Notes: generated by a model not told the origin, from the letters alone. A DNA stretch of 64,000 nt from CAWKDG01 sp963848355 (GCA_963848355.1 CAWKDG010000012.1:868001-932000), one strand, 5' to 3'. Positions 44,640 to 54,072 are shown, counted from the stretch's first letter. Translations and numbers: made by a program.

Positions 44640-45641
44640 GTGAGCAGCGCCCTCACCACCCCTCCGCCCTCGGCCACCCCTGAACCGGCGGGCGCCACCG
44701 ACGTGTTCGCGGCGATCGAGCGGGCTGTCGGTGCCATCGTCCTGGCCGAGCCGCTGACGGTGCGCCTGGCCGTGGGATGCCTGGCCGCCGGCGGCCACCT
44801 GCTGGTCGAGGACCACCCGGGGCTCGGAAAGACGACCCTGGCCAAATCCCTGGCCGGCGCCGTCGGTCTCGGTTTCCGCCGCCTGCAGTGCACGTCCGAC
44901 CTGCTCCCCGCCGATGTGACGGGGGCCACCATCCTGGGCCCCGACGGATCGGAGCCGACCTTCCGGCCCGGCCCCGTCTTCACCAACCTGCTCATGGCCG
45001 ACGAGCTGAACCGGGCCTCCCCCCGGGCCCAGTCCGCCCTCCTCGAGGCCATGGAGGAGCGGCAGGTGACGGTGGACGGCACCACCTATCCGTTGCCCCG
45101 GCCCTTCTTCGTGCTGGCCACGCAGAACCCGTACGACGCGGCGGGGACGTCGCCGCTCCCCCACGGTCAGAGGGACCGCTTTCTCGTCCGGGTCTCGATC
45201 GGTCGTCCTTCACGGGGCCAGATGGACGACCTGCTGGCCGGGGCCGACCCCGCCGAGCGCGCCCGCCATCTGGAGCCGGCCGTCTCCTCCGGGGACCTGG
45301 ACGCCTTGATGTCGGCCGTGGCCTCTGTCCATGTCTCTCCCACCGTGCGGGGATACGTCCTCGACCTGCTGGAGGCCGTCGACACCCATCCGAGCGTGGC
45401 GGTGGGGCCTTCCCCGCGCGCCGCGCGCGCGCTCGTGTCGGCGGCGTCGGCTCTGGCCGTGGCGGCCGGCCGGTCCTACCTCTCGCCGGCCGAGGTCCAG
45501 GACGCCGCCGCACCGGTGCTGGCCCACCGCTTGGCGCTGCATCCCGCCGCCGAGATCACCGAGCAGGGGGCCGAGATTCTGGTGGCCGGGATCGCCCAGT
45601 CGTTGCCGGTTCCGCTGCGCGGGGATCCCGAAGTCCGGTGA
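44640..45641 (+). CDS. MoxR-family AAA+ ATPase
   Basis: A 333-residue AAA+ protein with Walker A EDHPGLGKTTLAK, Walker B LLMADELNRA, sensor VLATQNPYD and GTSPLPHGQRDRF. MoxR ATPases act as chaperones or metal-insertion factors for partner proteins encoded in the same operon. The start overlaps nothing upstream but its stop overlaps the DUF58 start (GTGA). The three-gene order moxR-DUF58-transglutaminase is widely conserved. Confidence 0.93.
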   Translation: MSSALTTPPPSATPEPAGATDVFAAIERAVGAIVLAEPLTVRLAVGCLAAGGHLLVEDHPGLGKTTLAKSLAGAVGLGFRRLQCTSDLLPADVTGATILGPDGSEPTFRPGPVFTNLLMADELNRASPRAQSALLEAMEERQVTVDGTTYPLPRPFFVLATQNPYDAAGTSPLPHGQRDRFLVRVSIGRPSRGQMDDLLAGADPAERARHLEPAVSSGDLDALMSAVASVHVSPTVRGYVLDLLEAVDTHPSVAVGPSPRAARALVSAASALAVAAGRSYLSPAEVQDAAAPVLAHRLALHPAAEITEQGAEILVAGIAQSLPVPLRGDPEVR

Positions 45642-46849
45642 CCACCGTCACGCCCCGGGATCCGGGCGTGACGACGCCGCTGGCGCGGTACCGCCGCGAT
45701 CTGCGCGCTTACACCCCCCGCCCGACGCGTCGCGGTCTGGGCGGGCTGGCGGTTCTGGTGGGCCTCCTGGTCGTGACGGTCGTGACAGACACGGCGGACC
45801 TCGTCCCACTGCTCGTGGCCGTCGGCCTCCCTTGTCTGATCGCCCCCGTGTCGGCGTCGGTCAGAGCCGGGCGGGCGCGCGCCGGTCTCGTGCTGAACGC
45901 GGTGGTCACGCCACCGACGAGTGCCGTGGGCGGCGAGATCACCCTGCTGATCAGCGTGACCAACCGCACGTCGCGTCCGTCGCCGGGGTTGTCGATCGAG
46001 TCACCGCCGTCGCAATGGCGGCAGTGGCGCCCCGGCACCGCTTCGACGGGCACGACAGCCCGCCTCCTCGTCCCCGCCGGCCTCGTGACCCTGCCCTCGC
46101 CGGGGCCCCGGTCGAGCACGGTGGCCACGAGTCCGGCGCCGGCGACCCGGCGCGGACTGTTCGTGCTCCCGTCGCGTCGCGCCTCGGTGCTCGACCCCTT
46201 CGGTCTGTGGGGCGCACCGGGGCCGGCGGTCCCGTCCGTCACGGTGGTGGTGCACCCGGAACCCGATCCCCGTGTGACATGGCCACCGGAGAGCGGGGAC
46301 GCTCGCCGGGAGCTGTCCCGCACGGTGGCCCACGTGCAGGGGCGTGACGGCCCCGGCGACCTCGTCGGGATCCGACCCTACGTGGCCGGAGATCGCCTCT
46401 CGCTGCTCCACTGGCCGGCCCGGGCCCGCTACGGCACCTGGTTCGTCCGTCAATTCGCATCGGAGATCGGATCGCGCTCGCGGTTGGTCCTCGACGATCG
46501 TCTCGGGGTGCACCGCAAGTCGGACTTCGAACGGATGCTGCGTGCGGCCGAACAGCTGGTCGAGATCTGCTGGCGCGACGGCCGCACCGTCGAGCTGTGC
46601 ACCCTGTCGGGATTGGCGGCGGGGCGCACACCGCCGTCGTCCACCCTCGAAGAGGCTCAGGTGCTCCTGGCCACCGTGCTGCCGGGCGCGACACCGGTCG
46701 ACGTCGACGCCGGAGGAGGCGTCGTTCTCACGACGGCGACCGGAGCGCGCTCGCTTCCCGACGGCACCGATCGCATCGTGGTCGATGGCACCGTCGTCGA
46801 TCGCACCGTCGGTGACCTCACCGGCGAACACGCCGTGGTCGGCGCATGA
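45638..46849 (+). CDS. DUF58 membrane protein
   Basis: A 403-residue protein with two N-terminal helices (about 30-75) and a DUF58/vWA-like domain with the signature GDLVGIRPYVAGDRLSLLHW. GTG 45638 overlaps the moxR stop by four bases and its own stop overlaps the next ATG, so translation is coupled. DUF58 proteins are typical MoxR partners. Confidence 0.9.
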   Translation: MTTVTPRDPGVTTPLARYRRDLRAYTPRPTRRGLGGLAVLVGLLVVTVVTDTADLVPLLVAVGLPCLIAPVSASVRAGRARAGLVLNAVVTPPTSAVGGEITLLISVTNRTSRPSPGLSIESPPSQWRQWRPGTASTGTTARLLVPAGLVTLPSPGPRSSTVATSPAPATRRGLFVLPSRRASVLDPFGLWGAPGPAVPSVTVVVHPEPDPRVTWPPESGDARRELSRTVAHVQGRDGPGDLVGIRPYVAGDRLSLLHWPARARYGTWFVRQFASEIGSRSRLVLDDRLGVHRKSDFERMLRAAEQLVEICWRDGRTVELCTLSGLAAGRTPPSSTLEEAQVLLATVLPGATPVDVDAGGGVVLTTATGARSLPDGTDRIVVDGTVVDRTVGDLTGEHAVVGA

Positions 46850-48885
46850 GCCGACGATGGACGACCGAAGTGTCGGTGCTGGCCGTGGCCCTCATCGGCG
46901 CCGCCTCCATCGCCCGGCTGACGACGGGGAAGGCGACGTGGCGGGCCGTGCTCGTGACAGCCGTCGTGGGCGCCGTCGTCACCGCCGGCGCCGGGCGTCG
47001 GGTGCCGAGGTCATGGTCCATCGTCGCCGGCACCGTCGCCGTGGTCCTGACGGCGACGTGGACCTCCGTACCCGCGGCCACCCGGGACGGCCTGCCCACG
47101 CCCACGACGTGGCGGACACTCGACCACGCCCTGAAGGCGGTGGGCAGCGTGCACGTGCCGATGACGGCGCGCACCGGCGTGGTGCTCACGTGCGCGCTGG
47201 TGGCAGGGGTGATGGCGGTGGTCACGACGGCCCTCCCCGGTGCGATCGGACTGGTTCCCACCGTCGCCCTGGTGGCGGCGTCCACGGTGGCCCTCCCCTC
47301 GGACGGCGCCGCACTGCTGGCGGTGCTCCTGGCCGTCGCCGCCGCCACCGCTCTGGTGTCGAGGACCGACCGACGGGTGGGTTGGCAGGTCGGCACCGTG
47401 ACCACCCTGGCCTCGGCCCTGTGCGTCGTTCTCGTCAGCACCCTGACGGGACCGGCGGTGGCGTCGGGCGGGGGACGGGCCGTCGAGGGCGTCCCCCCCA
47501 CCGCACTCTCCCTCGTCTCCCACCTGACCGGGCTCCAGATCCGTGACCCCGACCTGGTTCTGTTCACGGCCGTGACACCCGTCCCGACCTATTGGCAGGT
47601 CGCGTCGCTGTCCGTCCTGCGCGGGGACACCTGGGTCCCCGACGCCGCCACCGACGCCGCTCTGGCCGGTCGGCCCACGTCCTTGACGCCAGCGCCGACG
47701 CCGGGCGGGCGGCCGTTCACAGTGACGGTCACGGTGGCGAACCTCGCCAGCCGCCTCCTGCCCGTCCCGCCGGCTACCACGGGCGTGTCATCGGCGGCCC
47801 TCACACCGGTCGGAGCGGTGGCGGCCGGACTCAGCCAACCGGGCCAGCGTTACCGAGCCACGGCGACGGAGCCGGAGGTGGAGACGGGCGCCACGGCGCC
47901 CACCGCCACCGCCCCGACCACCACCGCCCCGACCAACACGGCCCCGACCACCACCACCGGGACGCCGGACGCGTCCGAGACCCAGCTGCCGGCCGAGCCT
48001 CCGGTCGTGACGGCGCTGGCCCACTCGGTGACCGCATCGGCATCGACACCGCTCGAGAAAGCGGAGGCGCTCACCAATTGGTTCCGTTCCCGCCTCTTCC
48101 ACTACTCGCTTCGGCCCACGCGTACGACACTGGTCTCGTTCCTCACGACGTCGCACACGGGATCGTGCGAGCAGTTCGCCGGTGCCTTCGCCGTGCTGGC
48201 GCGCGCCGCGGGCCTCCCCACCCGGGTGGCCATCGGATTCACGACCGGTGTGCGTGAACCTGCCGGTCCCACCGTCGTGCGGGGGATCGACGCCCACGCA
48301 TGGCCCGAAGTGCTGGTGGATGGCACATGGATCTCCTTCGAACCCACCCCCGAGCTGCCGTCGGGAGAGCTGGCTCCACCCGGGGTGATCGGGACCACCG
48401 CCGTGGGGACCCCGAACCCCATCTCGACGACGATTCCCCACTCCTTTCCCCGGACGTCGATCCCGCTGCCGACACCACCGGCCGCCACGGGGGCACCCGG
48501 CCGTGGGTCCGGGGCCGGGCCGTGGGTCGTCGGCGGCGGTGTGGCCGTGGTCGCCGTGGTGGCCGTTCTCCTCGTCCTCCTGCGGCGCCGGCGCCGGCGG
48601 ACGCCCGACGACGAGCTGGTGCTGGCGTGGAGACGGGTCGACCGGGCTCTGGAACGACGGGCCGTGGCCCGACCACCGTGGCGGACGCCGGTCGCCCACG
48701 CGCGGTGGCTGCGTGCGGGGGACCCGGACCACGCGTGGGACCCCGTCCTGACCGATCTCGAATGGCTGGCCGCCGAAGTGGAGGACGCCGCCTACGGCGG
48801 CGCGTCCGCTGACGCGCACGTCGCCGATCACGCCCGGGCGGCGAGTCGGAGAATCACGAAGGCACTGAGCACCAGTGGTCGGTGA
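46846..48885 (+). CDS. Transglutaminase-like membrane protein (TgpA family)
   Basis: A 679-residue protein. About six N-terminal helices are followed by an extracytoplasmic transglutaminase domain with GSCEQFAGAFAVLARAAGLPTR (Cys), DAHAWPEVL (His) and ISFEPTPE (Asp), then one helix (about 550-575) and a cytoplasmic DUF4129-like tail. A Thr/Pro-rich linker precedes the catalytic domain. It probably acts on envelope or peptidoglycan-linked substrates together with MoxR and DUF58. Confidence 0.9.
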   Translation: MSRRWTTEVSVLAVALIGAASIARLTTGKATWRAVLVTAVVGAVVTAGAGRRVPRSWSIVAGTVAVVLTATWTSVPAATRDGLPTPTTWRTLDHALKAVGSVHVPMTARTGVVLTCALVAGVMAVVTTALPGAIGLVPTVALVAASTVALPSDGAALLAVLLAVAAATALVSRTDRRVGWQVGTVTTLASALCVVLVSTLTGPAVASGGGRAVEGVPPTALSLVSHLTGLQIRDPDLVLFTAVTPVPTYWQVASLSVLRGDTWVPDAATDAALAGRPTSLTPAPTPGGRPFTVTVTVANLASRLLPVPPATTGVSSAALTPVGAVAAGLSQPGQRYRATATEPEVETGATAPTATAPTTTAPTNTAPTTTTGTPDASETQLPAEPPVVTALAHSVTASASTPLEKAEALTNWFRSRLFHYSLRPTRTTLVSFLTTSHTGSCEQFAGAFAVLARAAGLPTRVAIGFTTGVREPAGPTVVRGIDAHAWPEVLVDGTWISFEPTPELPSGELAPPGVIGTTAVGTPNPISTTIPHSFPRTSIPLPTPPAATGAPGRGSGAGPWVVGGGVAVVAVVAVLLVLLRRRRRRTPDDELVLAWRRVDRALERRAVARPPWRTPVAHARWLRAGDPDHAWDPVLTDLEWLAAEVEDAAYGGASADAHVADHARAASRRITKALSTSGR

Positions 48886-49215
48886 CGCACGCAAGGCGCC
48901 GTGCGCGGGGACGTGAGGCGCGCGGGACGTGAGGCGCGCGGGACGTGAGGCGCGGTGGACGTGAGGCGCGGGGACGTGAGGCGCGCGGGACGTGAGGCGC
49001 GCGGGACGTGAGGCGCGCGGGACGTGAGGCGCGCGACGACGTGGTGCGTACGTTGCGCCGTGCAACCGTTGAACGGTGCAACTCGCCTGTCGCTCGAGTG
49101 CCCAAGTGAAAGGTTCGTGACACCCCTAGACGCACCATCGGTGTCGGCGTAGCGTCAGCACAAGAAACAGCGACGGGGTGGGACCGTCCCGTGTTCGCCC
49201 CAAAGGGGGTTGGCC
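48886..49215 (+). other. Intergenic region with tandem array and promoter
   Basis: 330 bp without a gene. It holds the 16-bp array at 48904-49031, followed by a TAGCGT box near 49149 that is a likely -10 for the secreted protein at 49216. Confidence 0.6.
48904..49031 (+). repeat. Tandem repeat, 16 bp x 8
   Basis: Eight head-to-tail copies of CGCGGGACGTGAGGCG with one or two variants (one copy 15 bp, one with GGTGG, the first 17 bp). It starts 18 bp after the stop of the transglutaminase gene. Each copy contains TGA, as do the arrays at 50560, 51181, 57713 and 60094. Confidence 0.95.
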
Positions 49216-50040
49216 ATGTCCGGATTCCTTCGTGCACGCGCCACGCGCATCGGTGTGGGCGTGGCCGCGCTCCTCATGGGTGTCGGCGGAACAGTGGTGG
49301 TGGCAGGCACCACCGCCGCTCCGGCGTCGGCGGCGTCGAACTTTCAGCACTATCTCTGTTACACGGCGACGGCCAAGAAGGGGTTCAAGATCCCGAAGGG
49401 CGTGCGCTTGGTGAACCAGTTCTCCGCCAACGGCTTCATCCCCGTGTTCGGGGCGGCGCAGTACCACTGCAATCCGGCCGTGAAGATCGTCCCCGGGGCC
49501 ACGTACCCGATCACCGATCCGACGTGGCACTACCTCTGCTTCAAGATCACGACCAAGCAGCCAGCCAACCGGGTGACGGTGACGAACCAGTTCGGCTCCG
49601 CCCTCCTCGTGACGAAGACACCGAACTCCCTCTGTGTCCCGTCGTGGAAGAGCCTCACGGGACCCCCTGGAATGTCCCCGAACACGCCCCCCGGTGCCGA
49701 CCACTACACCTGCTATCCGGTCAGCTACGTGAAGGGGGCGGGGACGTTCAAGCCGCCGGCGCCCGTCCAGGTCTCCGACGAGTTCTCACCGACCCGGGCC
49801 GTGACGGTGAAGGTGGGAGCCCCGCAGACGTTGTGCGTTCCGACGATGAAGATCCTGCCCAGCGGCATCGCCTCGATTATCAACAACCCCGACCTGAACT
49901 ACCTCTGCTTCGCCGTCAGCAAGACGCCGAAGATCAGCCCCGTCTACGACGAGAATCAGTTCGGGACGGGAACGGTGACGATCAAGAAGACGAAGTGGCT
50001 CTGCCTGCCCTCGACCCTGGGAGCGACAGGCGGCACCTGA
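49216..50040 (+). CDS. Secreted protein with four Cys-pair modules (DUF7450-like)
   Basis: A 274-residue protein. A signal peptide (about 1-40, ending APASA) leads to four modules that alternate HYLCYTAT, HYLCFKIT, HYTCYPVS, NYLCFAVS with NQFG or DEFS and a closing LCVP or LCLP. The regular Cys spacing suggests one disulfide per module. Similar modules occur in uncharacterised exported bacterial proteins. ATG 49216 is preceded by AAGGGGGTT. Function unknown. Confidence 0.75.
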   Translation: MSGFLRARATRIGVGVAALLMGVGGTVVVAGTTAAPASAASNFQHYLCYTATAKKGFKIPKGVRLVNQFSANGFIPVFGAAQYHCNPAVKIVPGATYPITDPTWHYLCFKITTKQPANRVTVTNQFGSALLVTKTPNSLCVPSWKSLTGPPGMSPNTPPGADHYTCYPVSYVKGAGTFKPPAPVQVSDEFSPTRAVTVKVGAPQTLCVPTMKILPSGIASIINNPDLNYLCFAVSKTPKISPVYDENQFGTGTVTIKKTKWLCLPSTLGATGGT

Positions 50041-50079
50041 CCCTTCGGGGGCCGACGTCCCACCGGGCACCGTCGCCGG

Positions 50080-50526
50080 CTACCGACCGGTGGCGGTGCC
50101 CGGCGCCACCAACTCGATGGCGATGCCGTCGGGGTCGCGGAATTGCAGCGACGGGTTACCGAGCTCGAGGACGACTCCGGCATGGTCGACGCCGACGGCG
50201 GTGAGGTGGTCGGCCCACGCGCGCAGGGCGCCTTCGTCGGGAACGGCGAAGGCCAGGTGGTCGAGCGTCCCCGACGCCGCACCGGCGGCACCTCCCGCAC
50301 CGGCGTTGCCGGCGGCACCGGCGGCACCGGCGGTGAGGACGACGATGAGCCGGGCCCTCCGGTGGCGCAGCGCCACGTAACCGTTGTCGAGGTCGTCGAC
50401 GTAGGGCTCGAGACCGAGGGCGACGCGGTACCACTCGGCGCTGACGCCGACATCGGACACCAGGAGCTGCACGTGCGAGAGCCCTGTCAGAGGGGCACCC
50501 GTCCCCGGCGCGTCGGTGTCGCCCAC
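50080..50526 (-). CDS. VOC-family (glyoxalase/dioxygenase superfamily) protein
   Basis: A 148-residue protein with two beta-alpha-beta-beta-beta modules: SHVQLLVSDVGVSAEWYR at the start and FRDPDGIAIELVAPG at the end. The metal ligands (His in LSHVQ, His in LDHLAF, Glu in AIELV) look present. An Ala/Gly linker (about 66-85) is encoded by a GC-rich simple repeat. GTG 50526 lies seven bases after TAGCGT. Substrate unknown. Confidence 0.85.
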   Translation of the reverse strand: MGDTDAPGTGAPLTGLSHVQLLVSDVGVSAEWYRVALGLEPYVDDLDNGYVALRHRRARLIVVLTAGAAGAAGNAGAGGAAGAASGTLDHLAFAVPDEGALRAWADHLTAVGVDHAGVVLELGNPSLQFRDPDGIAIELVAPGTATGR

Positions 50527-50533
50527 GACGCGA

Positions 50534-50539
50534 ACGCTA
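50534..50539 (-). promoter_or_regulatory. -10 box of the VOC gene
   Basis: TAGCGT on the reverse strand, seven bases before GTG 50526. Confidence 0.55.
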
Positions 50540-50559
50540 CCGGCACCCTCTGTCTTTCG

Positions 50560-50611
50560 AGGACGCCGCCTTCAGGGACGCCGCCTTTCAGCGACGCCGC
50601 CTTTCAGGGAC
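50560..50611 (-). repeat. Tandem repeat, 15-16 bp x 3 plus remnant
   Basis: Read on the reverse strand the unit is GTCCCTGAAAGGCGGC. The first copy supplies the last codon and stop (CCC TGA) of the gene ending at 50604, and the following copies repeat that stop. Confidence 0.85.
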
Positions 50612-50807
50612 GCTCCCGCCGATTGCCCATGGGGCGGAGGGACCCGATCCGTTTGACCCACGTCATCCGGGGATCGCCGAGGGGGCGGCCCGAGAACGGC
50701 CCCGGCCCGGTCGTCTGGAAGACGAGCCCGGTCGTGGTGAGCCGCGGGATACCGACGTCCGCCGTCGTGTCGTGTCCGCCAGACCCTGTGATCGTGGTGC
50801 GCGCCAT
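50604..50807 (-). CDS. Small hypothetical protein (67 aa)
   Basis: Predicted from ATG 50807, with GAGGGG just upstream and ten bases after the preceding gene. It is Thr/Gly- and Arg-rich, with no recognised domain. The length and position in a likely two-gene unit with the next upstream gene are the only support. It ends inside a tandem array. Confidence 0.4.
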   Translation of the reverse strand: MARTTITGSGGHDTTADVGIPRLTTTGLVFQTTGPGPFSGRPLGDPRMTWVKRIGSLRPMGNRRERP

Positions 50808-50817
50808 CTGCCCCTCC

Positions 50818-51087
50818 CTATGCGTGCGCGATGCCCGGTCGGGCCTCGACGGCGCGCGGCACCCCCGGCTCGAGCTCGTCGAACAACCGGCGGGCGGCGT
50901 CCGCACCGTCCCCGGTGAGCGGGTGGTAGTGACGGGGACATCCGCGCGGCGTGGTGGCGAAGTAGTCCTGGCGGTCCCAGATCTGAAAGCCGTCGCTCAC
51001 CTCGACGAGGACGTAGGCGGTGCCGACGCCGAGAAGGGTCGGCCCCGTCCGCTGCTCACCGTCCGCCGTCTGCGCCATGGCGCCCAT
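50818..51087 (-). CDS. Hypothetical protein (89 aa)
   Basis: A small soluble protein with aromatic and acidic residues (TAYVLVEVSDGFQIWDRQDYF). No family recognised. ATG 51087 has GGAGG about 12 bases upstream, with a second ATG at 51078. It may be co-transcribed with the 67-residue gene that follows. Confidence 0.45.
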   Translation of the reverse strand: MGAMAQTADGEQRTGPTLLGVGTAYVLVEVSDGFQIWDRQDYFATTPRGCPRHYHPLTGDGADAARRLFDELEPGVPRAVEARPGIAHA

Positions 51088-51180
51088 CGAAATCCGCCTC
51101 CCGTGTCCGCCCGCCTACCGTGACAGGGTCGGATCAGCGAGGGCCCAAGGCCACCTCAACTCTCTGACAACGTGGGCGGC

Positions 51181-51240
51181 CGCCGTGATCAGGACCGCCG
51201 TGATCAGGACCGCCGTGATCAGGACCGCCGTGATCAGGAC
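51181..51240 (-). repeat. Tandem repeat, 15 bp x 4
   Basis: Four copies of CGCCGTGATCAGGAC (last nearly perfect). On the reverse strand each copy contains TCC TGA TCA, and the first one forms the end of the DoxX-like gene (Ser-stop at 51234). Each unit also contains the palindrome TGATCA. Confidence 0.95.
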
Positions 51241-51665
51241 CTCGCGCCCCGCCTGGTGAGCCGGTCGGTGACGGCGTCGGCCAGCAGGGCCAGGCCGATG
51301 GCGAACAGCCAGGAGTCCTTGCTCACGGCGGTCCCGGCCGGGGTGGGCCAGGGGCTGCCGGGCTTGTGCATGGACGGCGTCTTGGCGTACATGCCGAGCA
51401 GGGCTCCGGAGAACCCGGTCAGCGCCGCGCCGGCCCGGGCCGTCGAGACGACGGGGGCCAGCAGGGCGCTGCCGGTGGCGATCTCGCCGGCGGCGAGGAG
51501 GCGGAGGAAGCGGGCCGGGGGCATCGAGGCGAAGACGGGATAGGCACCCGACGCCATGCCGTGGACGGCCTTGGCCGTGTCCTCGTCGCCGCTCCATTTC
51601 TGGAGGCCGGTGTGGAGGATGTAGGCGCCGGTGACGGCGCGCAGGGGGATGTGGCTCAGCTTCAT
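51234..51665 (-). CDS. DoxX-like membrane protein
   Basis: A 143-residue protein with three to four membrane helices (about 8-20, 50-75, 78-95, 115-130), resembling small DoxX/DoxD-type proteins linked to thiol or quinone redox. ATG 51665 is preferred. The last codons and stop lie in a 15-bp tandem array. It sits directly downstream of metE on the same strand. Confidence 0.65.
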   Translation of the reverse strand: MKLSHIPLRAVTGAYILHTGLQKWSGDEDTAKAVHGMASGAYPVFASMPPARFLRLLAAGEIATGSALLAPVVSTARAGAALTGFSGALLGMYAKTPSMHKPGSPWPTPAGTAVSKDSWLFAIGLALLADAVTDRLTRRGARS

Positions 51666-51693
51666 GATGGGACCAACCCCCGGTCCCCCGCCG

Positions 51694-54020
51694 TCATTCC
51701 CCCAGGTGCCTGCCCTCACCCCGCCGGGCCCGGTGGGCGGCGGCCACCATGTGGGCCAACGCCGCGGTCACCTCCTCGCCCTGCCGTGTCTTCAGTCCGC
51801 AGTCGGGGTTCACCCACAGCTGCCCGGGGGCAGAACCTTCAACGCCTGGGCGATGAAGGTGGTGATCTCCTCGGTGGAGGGGACCGTCGGTGAGTGGATG
51901 TCGTAGACGCCGAGGCCGATGCCGGCGCCGTAGTCGACGGCGGCGAGGTCGGTGAGGAGGTCCATCCGGCTGCGGGCCGCCTCGATCGAGATGACGTCGA
52001 CGTCGAGGGCGACGACGGCGTCCATGATGTCGCCGAACTCGGCGTAACACATGTGGGTGTGGATCTGGGTGCCGTCGTCGACGGCCGCCGTGGCCACCTT
52101 GAAGCACTCGGTGGCCCACGCCAGATACCCGGCGCGGTCGCCGTGGCGCAGCGGCAGCCCTTCGCGCAGCGCCGGCTCGTCGACCTGGATGATCGAGGTC
52201 CCGGCGCGCTCGAGATCGAGGACCTCGTCGCGCACGGCCAGGGCGATCTGCCGGCACGTCTCGGCCCGGGGCTGGTCGTCGCGGACGAAGGACCACTGGA
52301 GAATGGTCACCGGGCCCGTCAGCATCCCCTTCACGGGCAGGGCCGTGAGGGACTGGGCGTAGCGGGCCCAGTCGACGGTGATCGGCGCCGGCCGCTCGAC
52401 GTCGCCGTAGAGGATGGGGGGGCGGACGTAGCGCGTCCCGTAGCTCTGGACCCAGCCGTCGGTCGTGCAGGCGAAGCCGTCGAGGCGTTCGCCGAAGTAC
52501 TGGACCATGTCGTTGCGCTCGGGTTCGCCGTGAACGAGGACGTCGAGACCGAGCTCCTCCTGTTGGCCGATCACGCGGGCGATCTCGGCCTGGCAGAACT
52601 GCCGGTAGGCCTCGTCGCCGAGCTCGCCCGACGCGTGGCGCCGGCGGGCGGCGCGGATCTCGGCCGTCTGCGGGAACGAGCCGATCGTCGTCGTCGGGAG
52701 CAGGGGCAGCGGAACCGACCGGCTCTGCAGGACCCGCCGTCGCTCGTAGGGCGCATGGCGGACGGCGTCACCGGCCGAGAGGGCGTCGACGCGCGCCCGG
52801 ACGCCGGCACGGTGCACGCCGCCGCCGCCGTCCCTGCTGTCGGCGCGGCGGCGCCAGCCGACGGCGGCGTCGCTGTCGTGCAGAGCGTCGGCGATGGCGT
52901 CGGGGCCGTCGGAGAGACCGTTCGAGACGGCGGCGATCTCGGTGAGCTTCTGGCGGGCGAAGGCCAGCGTCCCGAGAAGGTCGCCGGGGAGGTCGGTCTC
53001 GGTGGAGAGGTCGTGGGGGACGTGCTGGAGGGAACACGACGGGCCCACCCACAGCCGGTCGCCCAGGCGTTGCTGCGCCGTCGCCAGGAGGCCGAGGGTG
53101 CCCCGGAGATCGTTGCGCCAGACGTTGCGCCCGTCGACGACCCCGACGGAGAGGACGGTGTCGGCGTCGAGATGGTCGAGGAGGACGGGGAGCTGACCGG
53201 GGTCGCGGACGAGGTCGACGTGGAGGCCGGCCACGGGCAGGGCCGTGGCCAGCTCGAGGTTCGGGCCGAGGCCGGAGAAGTAGGTGGCGACCAGGAGCTT
53301 CACCGTCCGGCGGCTGAGCTCGCCGTAGGCGAAGTCGACGGCGCTCGCCACCTCGTCGTCGAGCTCGGTCCCGAGGACCGGTTCGTCGAGCTGGATCCAC
53401 CGGGCCCCGGCGGCGGCCAGGTCGTCGAGGACCCGGGCGTAGATCGGGAGCAGGAGGGGCAGGAGCTCGAGGGGCGAGAACCCGGGGGCGGTGCTCTTGG
53501 AGAGCAGCAGATAGGTGACGGGGCCGAGCAGGACGGGGCGGGTCAGGAGGCCGAGGGCCAGCGCCTCGCCGAACTCGTCGACGGGCTTCGTCGAGGAGAC
53601 GGCGAACTCGGTCTCGGGGCCGAGCTCGGGGACGAGGTAGTGGTAGTTCGTGTCGAACCACTTCGTCATCTCGAGCGGCGCCACCACCCGGGTGGCGCCC
53701 CCGTGGCGCGATGTCGTCCCCCGGGCCAACGAGAAGTAGGTGTCGAGGTCGACGGGGCCGCCGCCGAACCCGAAGCGGGCGGGGACGGCTCCCACCAGGC
53801 AGGTCGTGTCGAGGACCTGGTCGTAGAGGGTGAAGTCGTTGGAGGGGATGCTCGCGATCCCGGCCTCCGCCTGCTCCCGCCACCCCTCGGCGCGCCGTGT
53901 CCGGGCCACCTCGGTGAGGGCCCGGGCGTCGGTGGTCCCCGCCCAGTAGCCCTCGACGGCCCGCTTCAGCTCGCGCCGTGGTCCGATCCGGGGCATGCCC
54001 AGGTTCATCGAGCGCGCCAT
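51694..54020 (-). CDS. metE: Cobalamin-independent methionine synthase MetE, frameshifted near C-terminus
   Basis: A 775-residue enzyme if repaired. It transfers a methyl group from methyl-tetrahydrofolate to homocysteine. The N-terminal barrel begins LGMPRIGPRRELKRAVEGYW; the catalytic half has MVQYFGERLDG, a GPVTILQWSF loop and HTHMCYAEF (two zinc ligands). The first frame ends prematurely VLPPGSCG at 51810. The next frame supplies LWVNPDCGLKTR with the third zinc Cys and ends at 51694. A missing G in the CCCGGGGG run (51823-51830) explains the break. ATG 54020 has AGGAGGG upstream. Divergent from a MocR regulator. Confidence 0.9.
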
Positions 54021-54072
54021 GACCGGCCCTCCTGTCGTCTGCTCTGTCCACGGTAGGGACCGCCGGGGCGGG

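Noticed and set aside
51115..51597. A protein ending in VLITA repeats
   Set aside because: It is an alternative frame of the DoxX-like gene and its downstream tandem array, not an independent gene.
51894..54056. A 720-codon forward frame opposite metE
   Set aside because: Asp/Gly/Val-rich shadow of metE with no ribosome binding site or family.
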